64,000 nt of DNA from Symbiodinium natans (GCA_905221605.1 CAJNDS010002646.1:1-64000); one strand, 5' to 3'. Positions 33,264 to 44,509 are shown, numbered from the stretch's first letter. The notes: generated by a model not told the origin, from the letters alone. A program made the numbers and translations.

Positions 33264-34308
33264 CTTGGCCCCAAGGTCGCCGATGGAATTCCCGGCAATC
33301 CTCAGCTCCTCACAGGCTGTTCTGTGGTAAGCTTCGAGTCTTGAGGGGCGTCGGCGCTTCTCTCGGCTGCTATCCCCAAGCTTGCACCCCCTCGAAGCTC
33401 GGCAAATCCGTCGCACTCACCTTTTGCCAGACACCCTCCTGCAGGAGCGGGCAGGAGCCGAGGGCGGCACCCAGCGCCTGCACCCACTTTTTAAGAGTTG
33501 AGAGGCCTTTTTTGAGTGCCACATGCAGAAGCTGAAGGATGCTGCTCCACAAACGCCTGCAGACGAGCAGGCCCAGTCAGGGCAAGCTCGCGCGCCTCCG
33601 CGCCCTCGTCAGCGAAGCCGTTGCTGTGAAGGGCGAGGTCCCGGAGGCGGCCGTGGCTGCGGAGGGCGCCCGCCAAGGCCTGCGCAGCCGCACCCAGGAG
33701 TGTGCGGAGAGAGAAAGCTCAGGAGTCCCAAGTGCTCATGCTGCAGCGTTGCCACTTGCGCAAGAGACACGCACACGCCGGAAGCGTTGTGTTTTCACGA
33801 TGCCTTGTGAAGTGCGGGATCATGCGGGATCCGCCACCGGATATCGTTGGCTTAATGTCTTTCCGGGTTGGGAGTGCCTGACGCTTGAGGGCAACTACAA
33901 TCCTCTTGACGACTTGCCCTTGCAGTTTCGCTTCCGAACACCCCTTCAGCCACATTGAATCTGGCCTACTCCAGACGAATAACGGGTTTGAGCTTCCAAC
34001 TCAGCTCAAACAAACTTTAGGGTTTTGGGGCAGCGCTTCTAACTCCTGGCTTCCAGCTCTCAGCACCCCTTTCAGAATTTCTCCCACTTCCCCCTTTTCG
34101 GCACAAGAGTGAGCCGAGCTGAAGTTCAGAGGAGGGCTCATCTGATGCTGCACAAACCCAGGCTATCAGACTGCTGCACTTGCCCCGCGGAAGGCATCGC
34201 GCATGGGCTCCCCCAACCCAAGGCCTGCAAATCTGCGTCGCCGATGCGGTTCTCGTGAAGATACAGCACCTCCAGCGCCGAGTGGCCCTGGAGGCCGTCG
34301 GCGAGGGC
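33264..34308 (-). CDS. LRR exon cassette E2-E3-E4a-E4b (upstream cassette)
   Basis: E2 34225-34308 (84 nt, LEVLYLHENRIGDADLQ), E3 33596-33679 (84, LRDLALHSNGFADEGAE), E4a 33439-33477 (39) and E4b 33264-33308 (45, ELRIAGNSIGDLGAK). All exons are open and in phase 0. Substitutions cluster at the variable LRR surface positions while the Leu/Asn skeleton is kept, consistent with selection on a binding face (inference). Continues to E6 at 32.6 kb and the middle cassette at 30.8 kb. Confidence 0.7.
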
Positions 34309-34389
34309 CTGCACCAGATCCACGGCGGAGTTGCTTGGGGGATTCTCCTGTTCATTGCCAGGCGCTATACTTACACTTTTACGATAGAG

Positions 34390-36560
34390 CATGCGAAAAA
34401 ATGTGATAGAAGAGTATATCTACAGACTACAGTATGTACGAAGCGTGCATGCATGGCGGCTTTAATCCGAGTCCTGCCCTGCTTGACCAAAGGACAAAAT
34501 GACCTAAGGATTAAACCCTGGCACGCCCTAGTTTCTAGAGCTTCTACATGCCCCATGAAGCAGCCGCTGAAAAAAGGACAAGAACATCATTTAAGAGTTT
34601 GTACTGGCGCGTTGGATAGGGAGGTGGCGGCGTAACGATGAGAATCCGACCTTTCACTTTGCAGAGTATTTCATTTTATCAAGGTTTGCTTGTGAAGCAA
34701 AAGGGGAAATGCTGAAAGCATGGTTAGGACGGCTTGGCTTTGCCGGGGCGTTGCTTTTGGGCGGAGATCCACAAACCGGGCAACCGGGCACCTCCCTTGG
34801 AATGCGGGTGTGGGGCGTATTGGGGCATTTACATTGAATGCCAGAAAGTTGGAATATGCTTGGGGGATGTTTCGCGCTGAACGGGCCAGGTTGCAACTTT
34901 CAGGTTGCGGCATCTCAGCGTACGGGGTGGTCGAGGGCCTCCGTAGGCCATAGCTGTGTTGGCGCTCCGACTTGTCCAGCTTGAGATGCCCCCCCCCCCC
35001 CCGTGTAGGTAGGCTGCCTTTCAGAGCGGCCAGGTAAGGGGGCCACTAGACTTGGCCATGCGCCAGCCAAGCCCGGCAGCTGAGGGGAAAACTGCAACTC
35101 GCGGGGTTCGGCAGATCCAATCCTTGAACTTGAGCCCCCGGTGGAGCTTTCCATCCTTGAAAGTTTCAAAGTGCACTTAACCCGGTCAAGACTCCCCGGC
35201 GGAATGCCAAAACGAATCCCACAACACAGAAGGACGCCGGCCAATCCTTGAACGCGTGCTTGATGGAGCTTTCCATCCCTGAAAATGGAAAGATTGGAAA
35301 GCTGAGAAACCTGTCAAAATTCCACGGTGCAATGCAAAACAAAAGCAAGGTTCCAGTGATGTTGTTCCGGGATTGTTCCGGGTCCTCCAGGGTTCCCTGA
35401 TGGTTCTGATGGGGCGTTCCAGGGAATGTTCCGGGGAAGTGCTGCGGTGTTTGGGGTGTCCGGAAGGTTCCGAAACATCCCCGGAAGGTCTTTTCCAGGG
35501 GGCTTCCGGGGTTGTTCGGGAGGGTGTTCCGCCGTGTTCCGTGGGTTCCAAGCTAAGGGGCTCCGGGGATGCTCTGGAGCACATGTGTTCTGTGTTCTCT
35601 CGGCTGCTCTGCGAAACACAATTGGACGCCCTATCCCTGAACTCGTGTCTGATAAACCTTCGGACCTTCCGATACGTGAAAATGGAAAGCCGGAACCCGT
35701 CAGAACTCCGCGGCGGGAAGGAATCCAAAAGCAATTCAACATTCCGGGGACTGGCTGCTCCCGGTTCGGCTCGCGGTGTCGTTCAGGGATACTCTTGAGG
35801 TTTTTCCTGAAGTTGTTTGTTTGGGGGGCGGCGCCAGTTTGCATGCAGGACTGACAATTCGCGTTGTGGGGTTCCGTAAATATTGCGCCGTGGCTCCCTT
35901 TGTCATGTCCACAGTGCACAACAGCAAGACATGGCTCTCGCACGTCGTCTGCGAAGGGCGAAGAATGTTTCTAGAAGCTGCTAACGTTCGGAAGCGAGCA
36001 AAGTTGGAACAATGCAACTTGGAACGTGAAGTCCTCAGGTCTTTTCTTGGTTCTAACTGTTGTTTTCGAGAGGCTTCTGTGCATGCGATTGGGAAGTAGG
36101 CCTTCTACGTTCCAACTTCATGGCACCATGAGGGGGCTGGGCTTCTGCAGGATTGTCAGGGGGCGGGGCGCTCCAGGCAGGATTCTCACGACTCCAGTGA
36201 TACTCGGCGAAATTCTTTGGGAATGGGCACTACAAGGGTCCTCTGCGGGATTTTCAGGGGGTGCTCTAGGGTACTCTGCAAGGGATGTCTATCTACTTTC
36301 TCCTCCATGCCATCAGTACTGAACCCTAGCACTCGCACACGTGCCCAACTTCAAACCAAGGCTGCGTTTTTATCTGATAGCATGTCAGATATATCGACGT
36401 TTGTAACACGCAGCCACGCTACCTTGAACGCCCAGCCCCCTGAGCCATATGCTATGCCAAGCTCAGCAGACGTGAGCTCACAACCCTTGCGAGCATGCCA
36501 ACCAGCTACACACCCCATGTAAACGCGGAGTTGCCGACAAAGAGGCCAGCTTCGCTGCGT
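34390..36560. repeat. Spacer modules and hairpin-bearing elements
   Basis: Block 34390-34740 matches 4130-4500. Block 34770-36000 matches 62870-64000. It includes three copies of the roughly 130-bp element (35130, 35240, 35640), a GTTCCGGGG-rich stretch (35350-35590) and a spacer with a diverged inverted repeat near 36000. The 209-codon minus frame 35314-35943 is a repeat artefact. A C tract lies at 34988-35001. Confidence 0.7.
35269..35292. other. Perfect 8-bp hairpin in dispersed element
   Basis: CTTTCCAT (35269-35276) and ATGGAAAG (35285-35292) flank CCCTGAAA. Partly kept in the other copies of the element. Confidence 0.7.
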
Positions 36561-36769
36561 CAATAGATATAATTGATATACAATGGAGACTGCAGTCCCT
36601 CAACGTGGACACCGATCGATATGCAAAAAAACACCGAGCGATGCGACATAAAGAGGCCGCTAGTAGTCATCCCCAAGCACAACCTGTTTGAATATCAGAA
36701 GTCCCTGCTGAAAAATTCTTCGGCTGAGCTCTGTGAGATTCTCTGCGGGCTTTTGGGGGGTGAGCACTC

Positions 36770-38215
36770 CGGGGGATCCTTTGCGGTCGTTCTCTGCCAG
36801 GAGCACAGGTCCGAAGCCGAAGCTGCTGTGGCTAAGATCGGGGTCTCGCAGTGTTTAGGCCGGAGGAGAAGGGTTCAAAGGATGTCTTTGGGCCGGAAAG
36901 CGACGCAGTTCCTGGGATGGCCGAAAACGAAGACACTGACGACAGGATCGCCACCGATTTGCAGCACGTTCACGTTTGAAGTTTGAAGCCTAAACTGGCG
37001 GTCTGTGGGGCCGTGTCCCGAGCCACAGGTCTGCATCAACCAGTCCCGAGACCTTGCTAGCCTGGAACGGCAAGCCATAAGACAAGGGGGGGGGGGGGGG
37101 GGGGGGGGGGTGGGACGTCTGACTCGGCTCTTGATTCTGTGTGTACGTGGGGGAGAGGGGGGCGGGGGGGCGGGGGGAACGCCACCATGGACCGAGCAAA
37201 AGCCGAGTCCGAAAATCCAACCGGCGACGTGACAAAATCGAAATCACAAGTTGGCCCAAAAAAAACCTTCTGCAGCTTGTAGGGATGTTGGGGTTCAGGA
37301 TGTTGATTGATTTTTGGGGCTTAGAGGCTTAGAGGCTCGAGGGTTTTGCCATTGGCCATCAGCTTGAAAATTCTGGGGGCCCTGGGAATTTTAAATTCTT
37401 GGAGAAGGCCGGGGTCCACACCCTCCGCCCACATCTCCTGACAAGTCCCCGCGAGCCTTGGCCCCAAGGTCGCCGATGGAGTTCCAGCCAATGTCCAAAG
37501 CTCCTCACAGGCGTTCTGTGGTTGCAAGTTCCAGTTTGGAGGGGCGGCGGCGATTCTCTCGGTTGCTAGCCCAAGCTTTGCACCCCCTCGAAGCTCGGCA
37601 AATCCGTCGCACTTCACCTTTGCCAGAACCTCCTTCAGGATTTAGCGGCAAGGAGCCCATGGCGGCGCCAACGCATGCGCCCAATCTCAAGAGCTTGGAA
37701 GATTTTTCAGTAACCATTGCAATTTCGCTTACAAGCACGTTAGTCTCTCTGTATCGAACACCCTTCACCCATATGCACCTGCCCATTCCTCCAACGAACA
37801 ACAGGTTTGAGAGTTCAGTTTCAGCTCCAACTCATTTTGGTCGTTTTCGGGGCAGGGGGGCTTCTAACTCCTGCGAGAAGTCATTAAGGTCCCAAGGGTC
37901 ATTTTGGTGGGTCTCTTCACGGGGTTCCTTGTCAAGAGAGTTCCTATCACATAGAAAAGACTCATGATGGCAGGGTTCCTTCCAACTCCAGCACGCCTTT
38001 CAGGGTTTGGACATGGCTCCATTTTTTGGCACAGAATGAGCCGAGCTGAAGTTCAGACATGTTCAACCTGCACTTGCACCTCTCTGCTGAAAGCATGCGG
38101 AAAGCATCGGTATCCTAAACCCAAGGCTGCAAAACCTGCCTGCGTTCGATGCCGTTCTGGGAGAAGGTAGAGAAGGAGCACCTCAGCGCGGGTGGTCTGG
38201 AGGTCGCGGCGATGG
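36770..38215 (-). pseudogene. Degraded LRR cassette (E2, E4a, E4b, E6) of the second receptor-like copy
   Basis: E4b remnant 37457-37503 is 47 nt instead of 45 (frameshift). E4a near 37640-37680 has insertions that break PLLQ. E2 near 38110-38200 is riddled with one-base indels. E6 near 36775-36875 carries the same TAA-bearing variant as at 6.3 kb. The order matches 3.4-4.0 plus 6.3 kb. Many of the differences are single-base gains or losses in homopolymers, so sequencing error must be excluded before calling it dead. Confidence 0.6.
37085..37410. repeat. G-run spacer module (copy near 37 kb)
   Basis: G tract 37087-37110 and a second G-rich run to 37178, then the module text. Closest relative is 3045-3365. 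Confidence 0.75.
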
Positions 38216-38829
38216 CCTGGAGGGGATGGAGACGGCAGGCTTGTCAGTCTAGAGGGGTCGGATATGGCCCATCAACTTGAAAAGATCTGGGGGTTTGGAG
38301 ATCATACTGCAGCAGGTCCATGGAATGCCTTATGGCGAGAGCAAGAGGGAGCAATCTTGCGTACGCTCAGCGGCAACAAGCAGGGGACGTGCAAGACTTC
38401 GCAAGACTTGGGGCTGTTCAACAAGAAGTGGCAACGTCAGCAGCGTCCCTTCCACTTAAGAGATGCTTCCTTGCTCTGGCGGAGGCAGAAGGGAGGGGGC
38501 AAGAGGGAGCATCTTGCGCAGCCCCCAAGTCCTCACAAGTTACACCTGCAAACGCGGCAATCAGTTTTGCAGATCTCCTGAAAGGACGGAGCTCTGTTCG
38601 TGGCAAACAACCATGCCGGAACATTGCCGAACGGCGGACTATGACTAATTTCACCTCGAAATGATGAAACCCTGAGTGCGCGGAGTAGTCTAGCTCGCAG
38701 CAGCCAAAGATGTGTCCCAAGATTAATCCCCATCTTACCCATGGGACCCTGTAAGCTCCACAGTGGACACTCCAGGTGTGGTCTATGTCTGGCAAGCCGG
38801 ACCTGCGCCTACCGTCCCGATGTTGGCAA

Positions 38830-40600
38830 TCGCCCAGCACCAGCTTCGCAGCCCAGGCGGCAGCGCCCGCACCAGGCCCTAGGAAGAAAAGACGAGGGAA
38901 AGGAGCTTGAAAACAAGAACACACAAACAGCCGCCGGGCCTCAATGGCACTCCCTGGCCGGCCTGCGATTGATGTCCAGCTCTCCAGCTTCGGGAAGTGG
39001 GGCAACGCGCGGCCAAGGTCTTCACTGGTCGGCTGGGAGGAGTGGGAGCACAGGCTGGTGAATTCCGCGCCTTGTCTTGGAAGGACCTTGGCTTGAAGAT
39101 GGCAACCGGGTCAAGGTCGGAGCGGTGGGTGAAGCGCAGGTGGCCCTTCTCGCGAAGGACCGGAAATCCTGGGGCGCCATCGGCGCGGTGCCCCCGCCCC
39201 CTCCCGGAAGGGGATGGGGATGCTGTGCAAGGCTCAGACCTCGCGCGGACCATTGTGCCTCGGGGCACCAGACCGCGACGCTGGACTCCACGCTGTTGCT
39301 GTGGAGCTGGGCGCAGGGGGGGGGCTTTGCCGCAGGGGGGGCATTTCCCTTCTCGTCGTTGTGTCACGGAGCTCTGCTAAGGAACGTCCACCCGGCGTTC
39401 TGGGCACGGGAAGAGACGGACACCTTCTCATGGCAAAGCTTCGGCCCTGGGCCGGTCGGGGGTCGTGGGAGTCCCGGGTGAGGCCCTCGATCCGCAAAGT
39501 GAAGCTTCTGCGTGCGAGTAGACAAACATGCAATTGCCCATGGCTTTCTTGAAGGACGCATCCTGGCCCACCGTTTAAGTTTTCTGTGAGGCTGCGGGTC
39601 AAGGGTGGTGGGCTACCGGCTGCCATGGCCTAAGCTTACCAAGCTGAAACGTTCCTGGTCGGGCAACCGCTGGAATGGTAGAGGGAGCTGTAGTCTATGA
39701 AGACCGCGGACTGGCAAAGAGTGAATCAATGGCATAATGGACATATGCCAGACGCATCATCACCCCCTGCCCCACCTTAATCAATGTATCCTTGCAGAAA
39801 GTACGTGCAGTCTCAAAATTGAACGGTTGCCGAAGCTAGTTCACCTCGAAAGCTGTACCATGAAGAGCTCAACAGGGCCGCTAACTGCCAACGCGCCAGT
39901 AATAGCGAAGGGCTGCGTTTTGCGCAGCATGCTGCTAGAAACCATTGAATTGGCCGCCTCCCAGTCGGATGTGGACCATCTTCGACTCCTTTGGGGCGAG
40001 CTCCGCAAGACGTCCCGGAAGTCGCGCGGCGCTTCCACCGGACTCCCAGCCTCAGCACCGGCAACGCGCCGTGGACTGCTTGACAGGTTCCGACGCCCTG
40101 GCAGGTCAGATGCAAGGCAGGCTCCAAGCCAAGCTTTACGTTACACCTGCTACACCGTACACACAACTTCCGCAAGGAAACCAAGATGATACTTGCACAT
40201 TGGGCACGACTGAGGCCGGAGCTGGTGCCGAGCAGGATACAGGATGCAACGGGCTTCCCACACATGCGACAGTGCGAAGACCCGTTGAAACGCTCCCACC
40301 CAGGCAGACCTTCTCCTGCAGCTCCTCATGCGTGTAGAGCGCTTCCTTCCCATCTTCGTGTACTCCTGCTCCGCTTCCTGCAGGCAGGGGCCACGTGCTC
40401 CGGCCTCGTGCAGCTCTTGCAAGTACTGGGGCCGCAGGAGACGCACGTCTGCGTACCTGCAGAAGCCGACCAGGCCGGCAGTATTCAGCAGGCTGTACTG
40501 GGCCTGTGCGGGGCAGAAAATGCATGGTTTCGTCGCCTTCCGCGAACGGGAAAAGGTTTGGGTTCAAGCGAGGGGGTCACTGTAGCGTAGAGTGCTGCTT
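38830..40600 (-). pseudogene. Second copy of the SHVWE/HPDP/RGWC-domain gene, frame broken
   Basis: Collinear with 11174-12999 at roughly 85-90 percent DNA identity. Readable pieces: FTLRIEGLT (39.5 kb), SLAELRDT (39.37 kb), LRPQYLQELHEAG (40.4 kb) and RPVKTLAARCPTS (39.0 kb). Reading frames change repeatedly because of one-base indels. The RGWC motif is lost (RRGLVPRG in frame), SHVWE is followed by an altered segment, and the acceptor before the DYSSLYQ exon is CCAG|T instead of CCAG|G. Position relative to LRR cassettes (36.8-38.2 kb, then 34.3-25.9 kb) mirrors copy 1, so it is, or was, the N-terminus of the large LRR gene. Confidence 0.65.
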
Positions 40601-41040
40601 TTTCGTCACATGCATAACATGCTTTTTCATTTACTGAATACGTCACATGCATCTGTACTTTTCCTCATGTAATGTCATCCTATATGGCATTACGTGGCAC
40701 AGCGAGTGGCAGTACCAGAGCCTTTGATGCAGATTGATCTCACATGACTACAGTGCATTGTGCGGGCAGGCGGCCTTCGGGCCTGAACATTGGTAAGCGT
40801 AAAAGCCATATATCCCTAAAACCTAAACCGAAACCCCCAAACCAGGCCGTGACTCTGGGTGCCCAGGCCTGATGTACAGAGGTCATGCGGCAAACAACCC
40901 GCTTCTCTCTTGAAATGAATTAGAGTATACCTTAAGGGGATCTCGGAAAACGCTCACTTGCGCTCCTTGAAAGGTCCTGTATAACGGGGGATGCCCCCCT
41001 CCTCCCCCCCCCTAAGTAAGACCCTAAACCCTGAACCTGA
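40600..41040. other. 5' flank of second copy
   Basis: Matches 13000-13440, including a degraded AAACCCT tract near 40810-40845. No gene. Confidence 0.5.
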
Positions 41041-41061
41041 GGCCCCAAACCACGCCGGCCT

Positions 41062-41177
41062 TCACTTCTTCAGCTTCCGCTTCTGCGACCGAGCACGCGC
41101 GCTTCGTCGTTCCCGAAAAGTTATAGGGTCTTTAGAGACTTTCTTTGCCCTCATGGATGATAGGACGATACACACAC
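41062..41177 (-). CDS. Candidate C-terminal exon with basic tail
   Basis: Acceptor TTTCCAG|G, then 2 nt plus 38 codons reading VCIVLSSMRAKKVSKDPITF, a run of Arg/Ser/Ala and a final QKRKLKK before TGA. The basic end could be a nuclear-localisation or nucleic-acid-binding tail (inference). The copy at 13470-13585 shares the ends but is frameshifted. Upstream exons of this gene are not resolved. Confidence 0.4.
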
Positions 41178-41999
41178 CTGGAAAACCGGATGGCCAGGCA
41201 GCCAATCTGGAAGGTTGCACAGGAGTAGCTGATGGACTTTCTTTAGACTTCCGAGTTCTTCCACACTGCCCGACTTTGCCGAGCTCAACAACCCCCATAC
41301 CCACGCTTATTGAAAGTGTGGGCTACGTTGTCTTGAGGAATCCCAAAACATTAAAAAAACCCAACCAGCTAACGCCTCCTCGAAGGCAAACCAGGGTGAT
41401 GACAAGCCATGATCGGCCCTGGCTCCGGCATGCCGGCTGGCTTCGTGCATCGACGCCTGGAGAGCGGAAGATTGCAGTGAGAGTTGGGTCTCTCTCAGCG
41501 GTGTCGCTGGAACGATTCATGTGTCTTGGTCGCGAGGGCTGCAAGCTGCTGGCTTGGAACACATGGACCCCCAGCCTGTATTGTGTCGCGGCCACACTTA
41601 TCTGAGGGCTGTGCCCTGGTCCATGCCTGCCCTGAAGCGCCACTTGCTCTGCGCTGCCTCTGGCGGGAGCGGAGCTTGCAAGCGCAAACGGTTCGGGTGT
41701 GAGAAGCTGGAGTAGACCCCATTCGAAGTTTCTGTCATTTTCCTGCACTGACATCACAGCACAGAACCCAACCGAAGCCAACCGAAGCCAACGCGCACCC
41801 GTGGAATCGAGCGTGCCAGCCCGGCAATGTGGCCTGCTGCGGCTTGCCCTGTGACCTGCACGGCTCGACATGGGCACTGTCAACCCACCCTGCAGGGCTC
41901 AGGGGATCGGGTTTATAAGGTTTAGAGGGATGAACCAGCACCGACAATCTTCAGGACTGGATCAGCACAAAGGTGTTATGGCTCGACTGCGTGTTAGCC

Positions 42000-42060
42000 C
42001 GCAGATGAAAATGTCACCACTTTGTTCATGGGGGGGGGGGGGGGGGGGGGGGGTGCCGAC
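42000..42060. repeat. G tract at a module junction
   Basis: About 22 uninterrupted G (42031-42052). Left of it the sequence follows 14640; right of it the similarity to 14650-15060 is lost and resumes near 42070 with the linker exon. This marks a deletion or recombination junction. Confidence 0.7.
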
Positions 42061-42069
42061 AATCTTTGC

Positions 42070-42180
42070 TATGCGCCTGGACGTCCGACCCGTCCGCGCC
42101 ACCATCGCTGAGGCCACCGCCATCCGCCTCGGGCGCCGACCCGCTCTCCGGCCCCCCACCCCCCAACCCTCTGTCCGCTC
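42070..42180 (-). CDS. Candidate acidic Gly/Ser-rich linker exon (second copy)
   Basis: The minus strand reads GPESGSAPEADGGG then LSDGGADGSDVQ; related to 15150-15262, same orientation, open frame. Limits approximate; function unknown. Confidence 0.38.
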
Positions 42181-42604
42181 CTAAAAATCTGAGGTGGCCT
42201 ACGACTCTATAGAATGGTCGAAAGGACTCTCAGAGGCAAAAGTCCTGAAGATTTCGACGAAAGCCGGCATCCGTCAGCCAAAATTGAATTTTGGGTGGGC
42301 TTGATGGCTTGCAAAGCCCTGCATTTAGATCATTTGGCTGGTACCTAAGTTTGATCCTCCACCCCCCCCCCCTTAAAAAAATATTTGAAATAATTCACGA
42401 TCATAGACCAGAATGGGAATATTCACAGTCAGGGCTGGTTTTAATGTTAGGGCCCTGGGGATCCGGATGCCACGAACCCATGGAGAGGAGAGCGACAAGT
42501 TTCGGCGGAGATCGCTGCCAGAGGCTCGGGGTACCGGGGAGGGCGCACCGCTTTTCACACACCGGGGCGCTGCATAGAAGGGAGCCCTTAACAAAAAAAA
42601 ACGG

Positions 42605-42700
42605 AGCTTAGCGTGCTATGTGCTATCTCCATCTCCGAGGCTCCCCCGCAGCCACAGCTGGTGCTGGCCTCACTTGAACGAAGGAAGTTCGGGGGTCCGG
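42605..42700 (-). CDS. Candidate exon fragment (SSEASTS motif)
   Basis: Minus strand SSEASTSCGCGGASEMEIA, copy of the candidate exon at 21940-22251. The rest of that exon is not recognisable here. Confidence 0.33.
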
Positions 42701-42951
42701 GAGGGATCTAGGATGGGAGCGAGATTCAATTCAAAAGGCTCAACATCAAGACCCCCTTTGCAGGAACGGGAGGGGTCCCATCTCGAGGGCCTGGTTTAGA
42801 TCACCATGCCGTCTGAGGGCTCTGCCAGAAGGTCCAAAGCCTCCCTAGACATATTTGTTCTTGCAACTGTTGGTTTGATTGGCCAAGAAGTTGTCCACAC
42901 CCTTCACCCCGTGCACCCAAAACTAGTCGCGAATTTGCGACTGGAGGCGAT

Positions 42952-43194
42952 CTAGCTCTTTGCAACACTTTCGCAAATTTCGTCGATATCCGTGAAAGTT
43001 GTATGGTTCTCAATCTTCCCAACTCTGCCTAAATTTTTTTCAAGCTGGCTAGCAAGCTGGCTAAACCATCTCAACCCTTCTTGAGGTTCCGGCTCTCTGG
43101 GCGCCGGGTAGCCAGAAGCTCCCGTCCTCAAGCCATCAATGTAGTCAATGGGTTCATTAACAGATCTGCGGGGATTGGAGAAGCGAGGCTCGTC
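42952..43194 (-). CDS. Unknown exon with clean acceptor
   Basis: Acceptor CCCCAG|GACGAG at 43195/43194, then 81 open codons: DEPRFSNPRRSVNEPIDYID, PAPREPEPQEGLRWFSQLAS, QLEKNLGRVGKIENHTTFTD and a stop at 42952. The composition is protein-like, with a hydrophilic Pro-rich part and a helical end. A second minus frame (42801-43022) overlaps its 3' end. No family recognised; it could be a fragment of a retroelement or host gene. Confidence 0.4.
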   Translation of the reverse strand, partial: DEPRFSNPRRSVNEPIDYIDGLRTGASGYPAPREPEPQEGLRWFSQLASQLEKNLGRVGKIENHTTFTDIDEICESVAKS

Positions 43195-43227
43195 CTGGGG
43201 TGGCAACATCAACCCAAAGTACCGGGG

Positions 43228-43360
43228 GCGCGTTTTTTTTTTTTGCTGCGGGTGCGGGGGCGCGTTTTTTTTTTGTGCTGCGGGCGCGGGGGAAGTTACT
43301 CACTTACGGGGCCGCCCCCCGTAACGAAAAAGCACCCACAACAAAAAAAAAACACGGGTT
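43228..43360. repeat. Poly-T tandem pair and inverted partner
   Basis: Two direct units of GGGGGCGCG plus T(9-11) plus GCTGCGGGYGC (43226-43295), followed by an inverted counterpart GCACCCACAACAAAAAAAAA (43331-43350). TTTTTTTGYTGYGGGTGC on one side can pair with the other, giving a potential hairpin. Confidence 0.6.
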
Positions 43361-43589
43361 CCCCCAAAATACCTCGGTTACCAAAGCTGGAGACCTCTAT
43401 GAGCCCTAAACCCATAAACCCCTAAACGCCCCGAAGCCCCGCAAACCCCCATAAAACCCTACAACCTCTGATCCCTACTACCAGCATTTGAGGCAGGCGC
43501 GAACGATGTCAAAAAATGTGGCAAAAGCCCCCAACAGAGGCCCCGGCGATGGCGAGGTGGCCTCTGCGATGCTTCGGGAGTTTAGGAAG

Positions 43590-43740
43590 TCTAGCATTTT
43601 TAGGGTTTAGGAAGCTTTAGGGTTTTTGGGCTTAGGAAGTTTAGGGGTTCTGGGGTTTAGGGTTGAGGGAGGTTTAGGGTTGAGGGCCAAGGCAGTTTAG
43701 GAAGTTCAGGAACTTCAGGAAGTTCAGGGCTTAGGGGCTT
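43590..43740. repeat. Degenerate TTTAGG-type tract
   Basis: Many TTTAGGGTTT, TTTAGGAAG and TTCAGGAAG units, telomere-like in period but diverged. Confidence 0.6.
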
Positions 43741-43753
43741 TTCAGTCTTCGAG

Positions 43754-44263
43754 GTGGTCTGCGTTTCGGGGGTCGATCTCTGGATCAAGAGATCAACAGT
43801 CAGGGAAGAAACTCCCATGCAGATGCCGGGTGAGCACGGGCCTGCACTGCGTGCGCCGCCAGGATGCCCTCAAGTTCGGAGACCTCCTGTGGGGCAGGCT
43901 CGCCGTCTACCATGCACAGCCCACTTCGGCAAAGCTAAGCACCTTTGCTGGGTTTTCGTTTTCCCCACCACGTTTGTTCAGAAATCTGGTGTCTTCAGGA
44001 CATCGAGGTGTGAACGGATCGGGATGTACGCGGAGTCTGTGCTGCTCCAGGACGTCAATTTCTGCGAAATGGGGTCGGGCAAAGCTCGACGTGCTGGTTT
44101 CTCTGAAGTGTCAGTTTGCCTGAGTCCCAGCGATAGCTCATGTAGCGTTGGACAAAAACGAAAATTGCATCTGGATCCGGGTCAGTTCAAAAGTACCTTC
44201 CTCACGTCTCGAAGCCGGGATTTCAGTCGGGACGCCGAGCCCCCAGCTGCAAGAGGTGCCTGA
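43754..44263 (+). other. Open frames of uncertain strand
   Basis: A 169-codon plus frame overlaps a 97-codon plus frame (LHCVRRQDALKFGDLLWGRL) and a minus frame. No motifs and no copy elsewhere. It would be the only plus-strand gene here, so I doubt it. Confidence 0.2.
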
Positions 44264-44381
44264 TCCTCTCTCTCTAGAGCAAGCTGCCTAGAAACATCAG
44301 CAAGCACCGGCAAAGAGCAACAACTCACAAACTACTCCCGCACCAAGGACAACAACAACTCCCTCACACAGCTTCCCGAAC

Positions 44382-44495
44382 CTAGGCGAGCTCCTGCTTC
44401 AGGGCATCATTCCGGCGGCGGAGGGACAGAGTGCCGTGGCCCTCACGGTTCGGCGCACGTTGGCGCAGCCAGTCGATGGCGAAACCCGTCGGATC
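44382..44495 (-). CDS. C-terminal exon of unknown gene
   Basis: Acceptor CCGCCAG|GATCC, then 37 codons in phase 0 reading DPTGFAIDWLRQRAPNREGH, GTLSLRRRNDALKQELA and TAG. The charged helical end and the AG|G acceptor match real exons elsewhere in the window. The upstream exon was not found with confidence (44.5-45.0 kb holds telomere-like text). Confidence 0.45.
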   Translation of the reverse strand, partial: DPTGFAIDWLRQRAPNREGHGTLSLRRRNDALKQELA

Positions 44496-44509
44496 CTGGC
44501 GGGAGATCG

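Noticed and set aside
35314-35943. 209-codon minus open frame (Pro/Asn/Arg-rich)
   Set aside because: It covers repeat elements with a hairpin; the copy at 63.2-63.98 kb is split into different frames.
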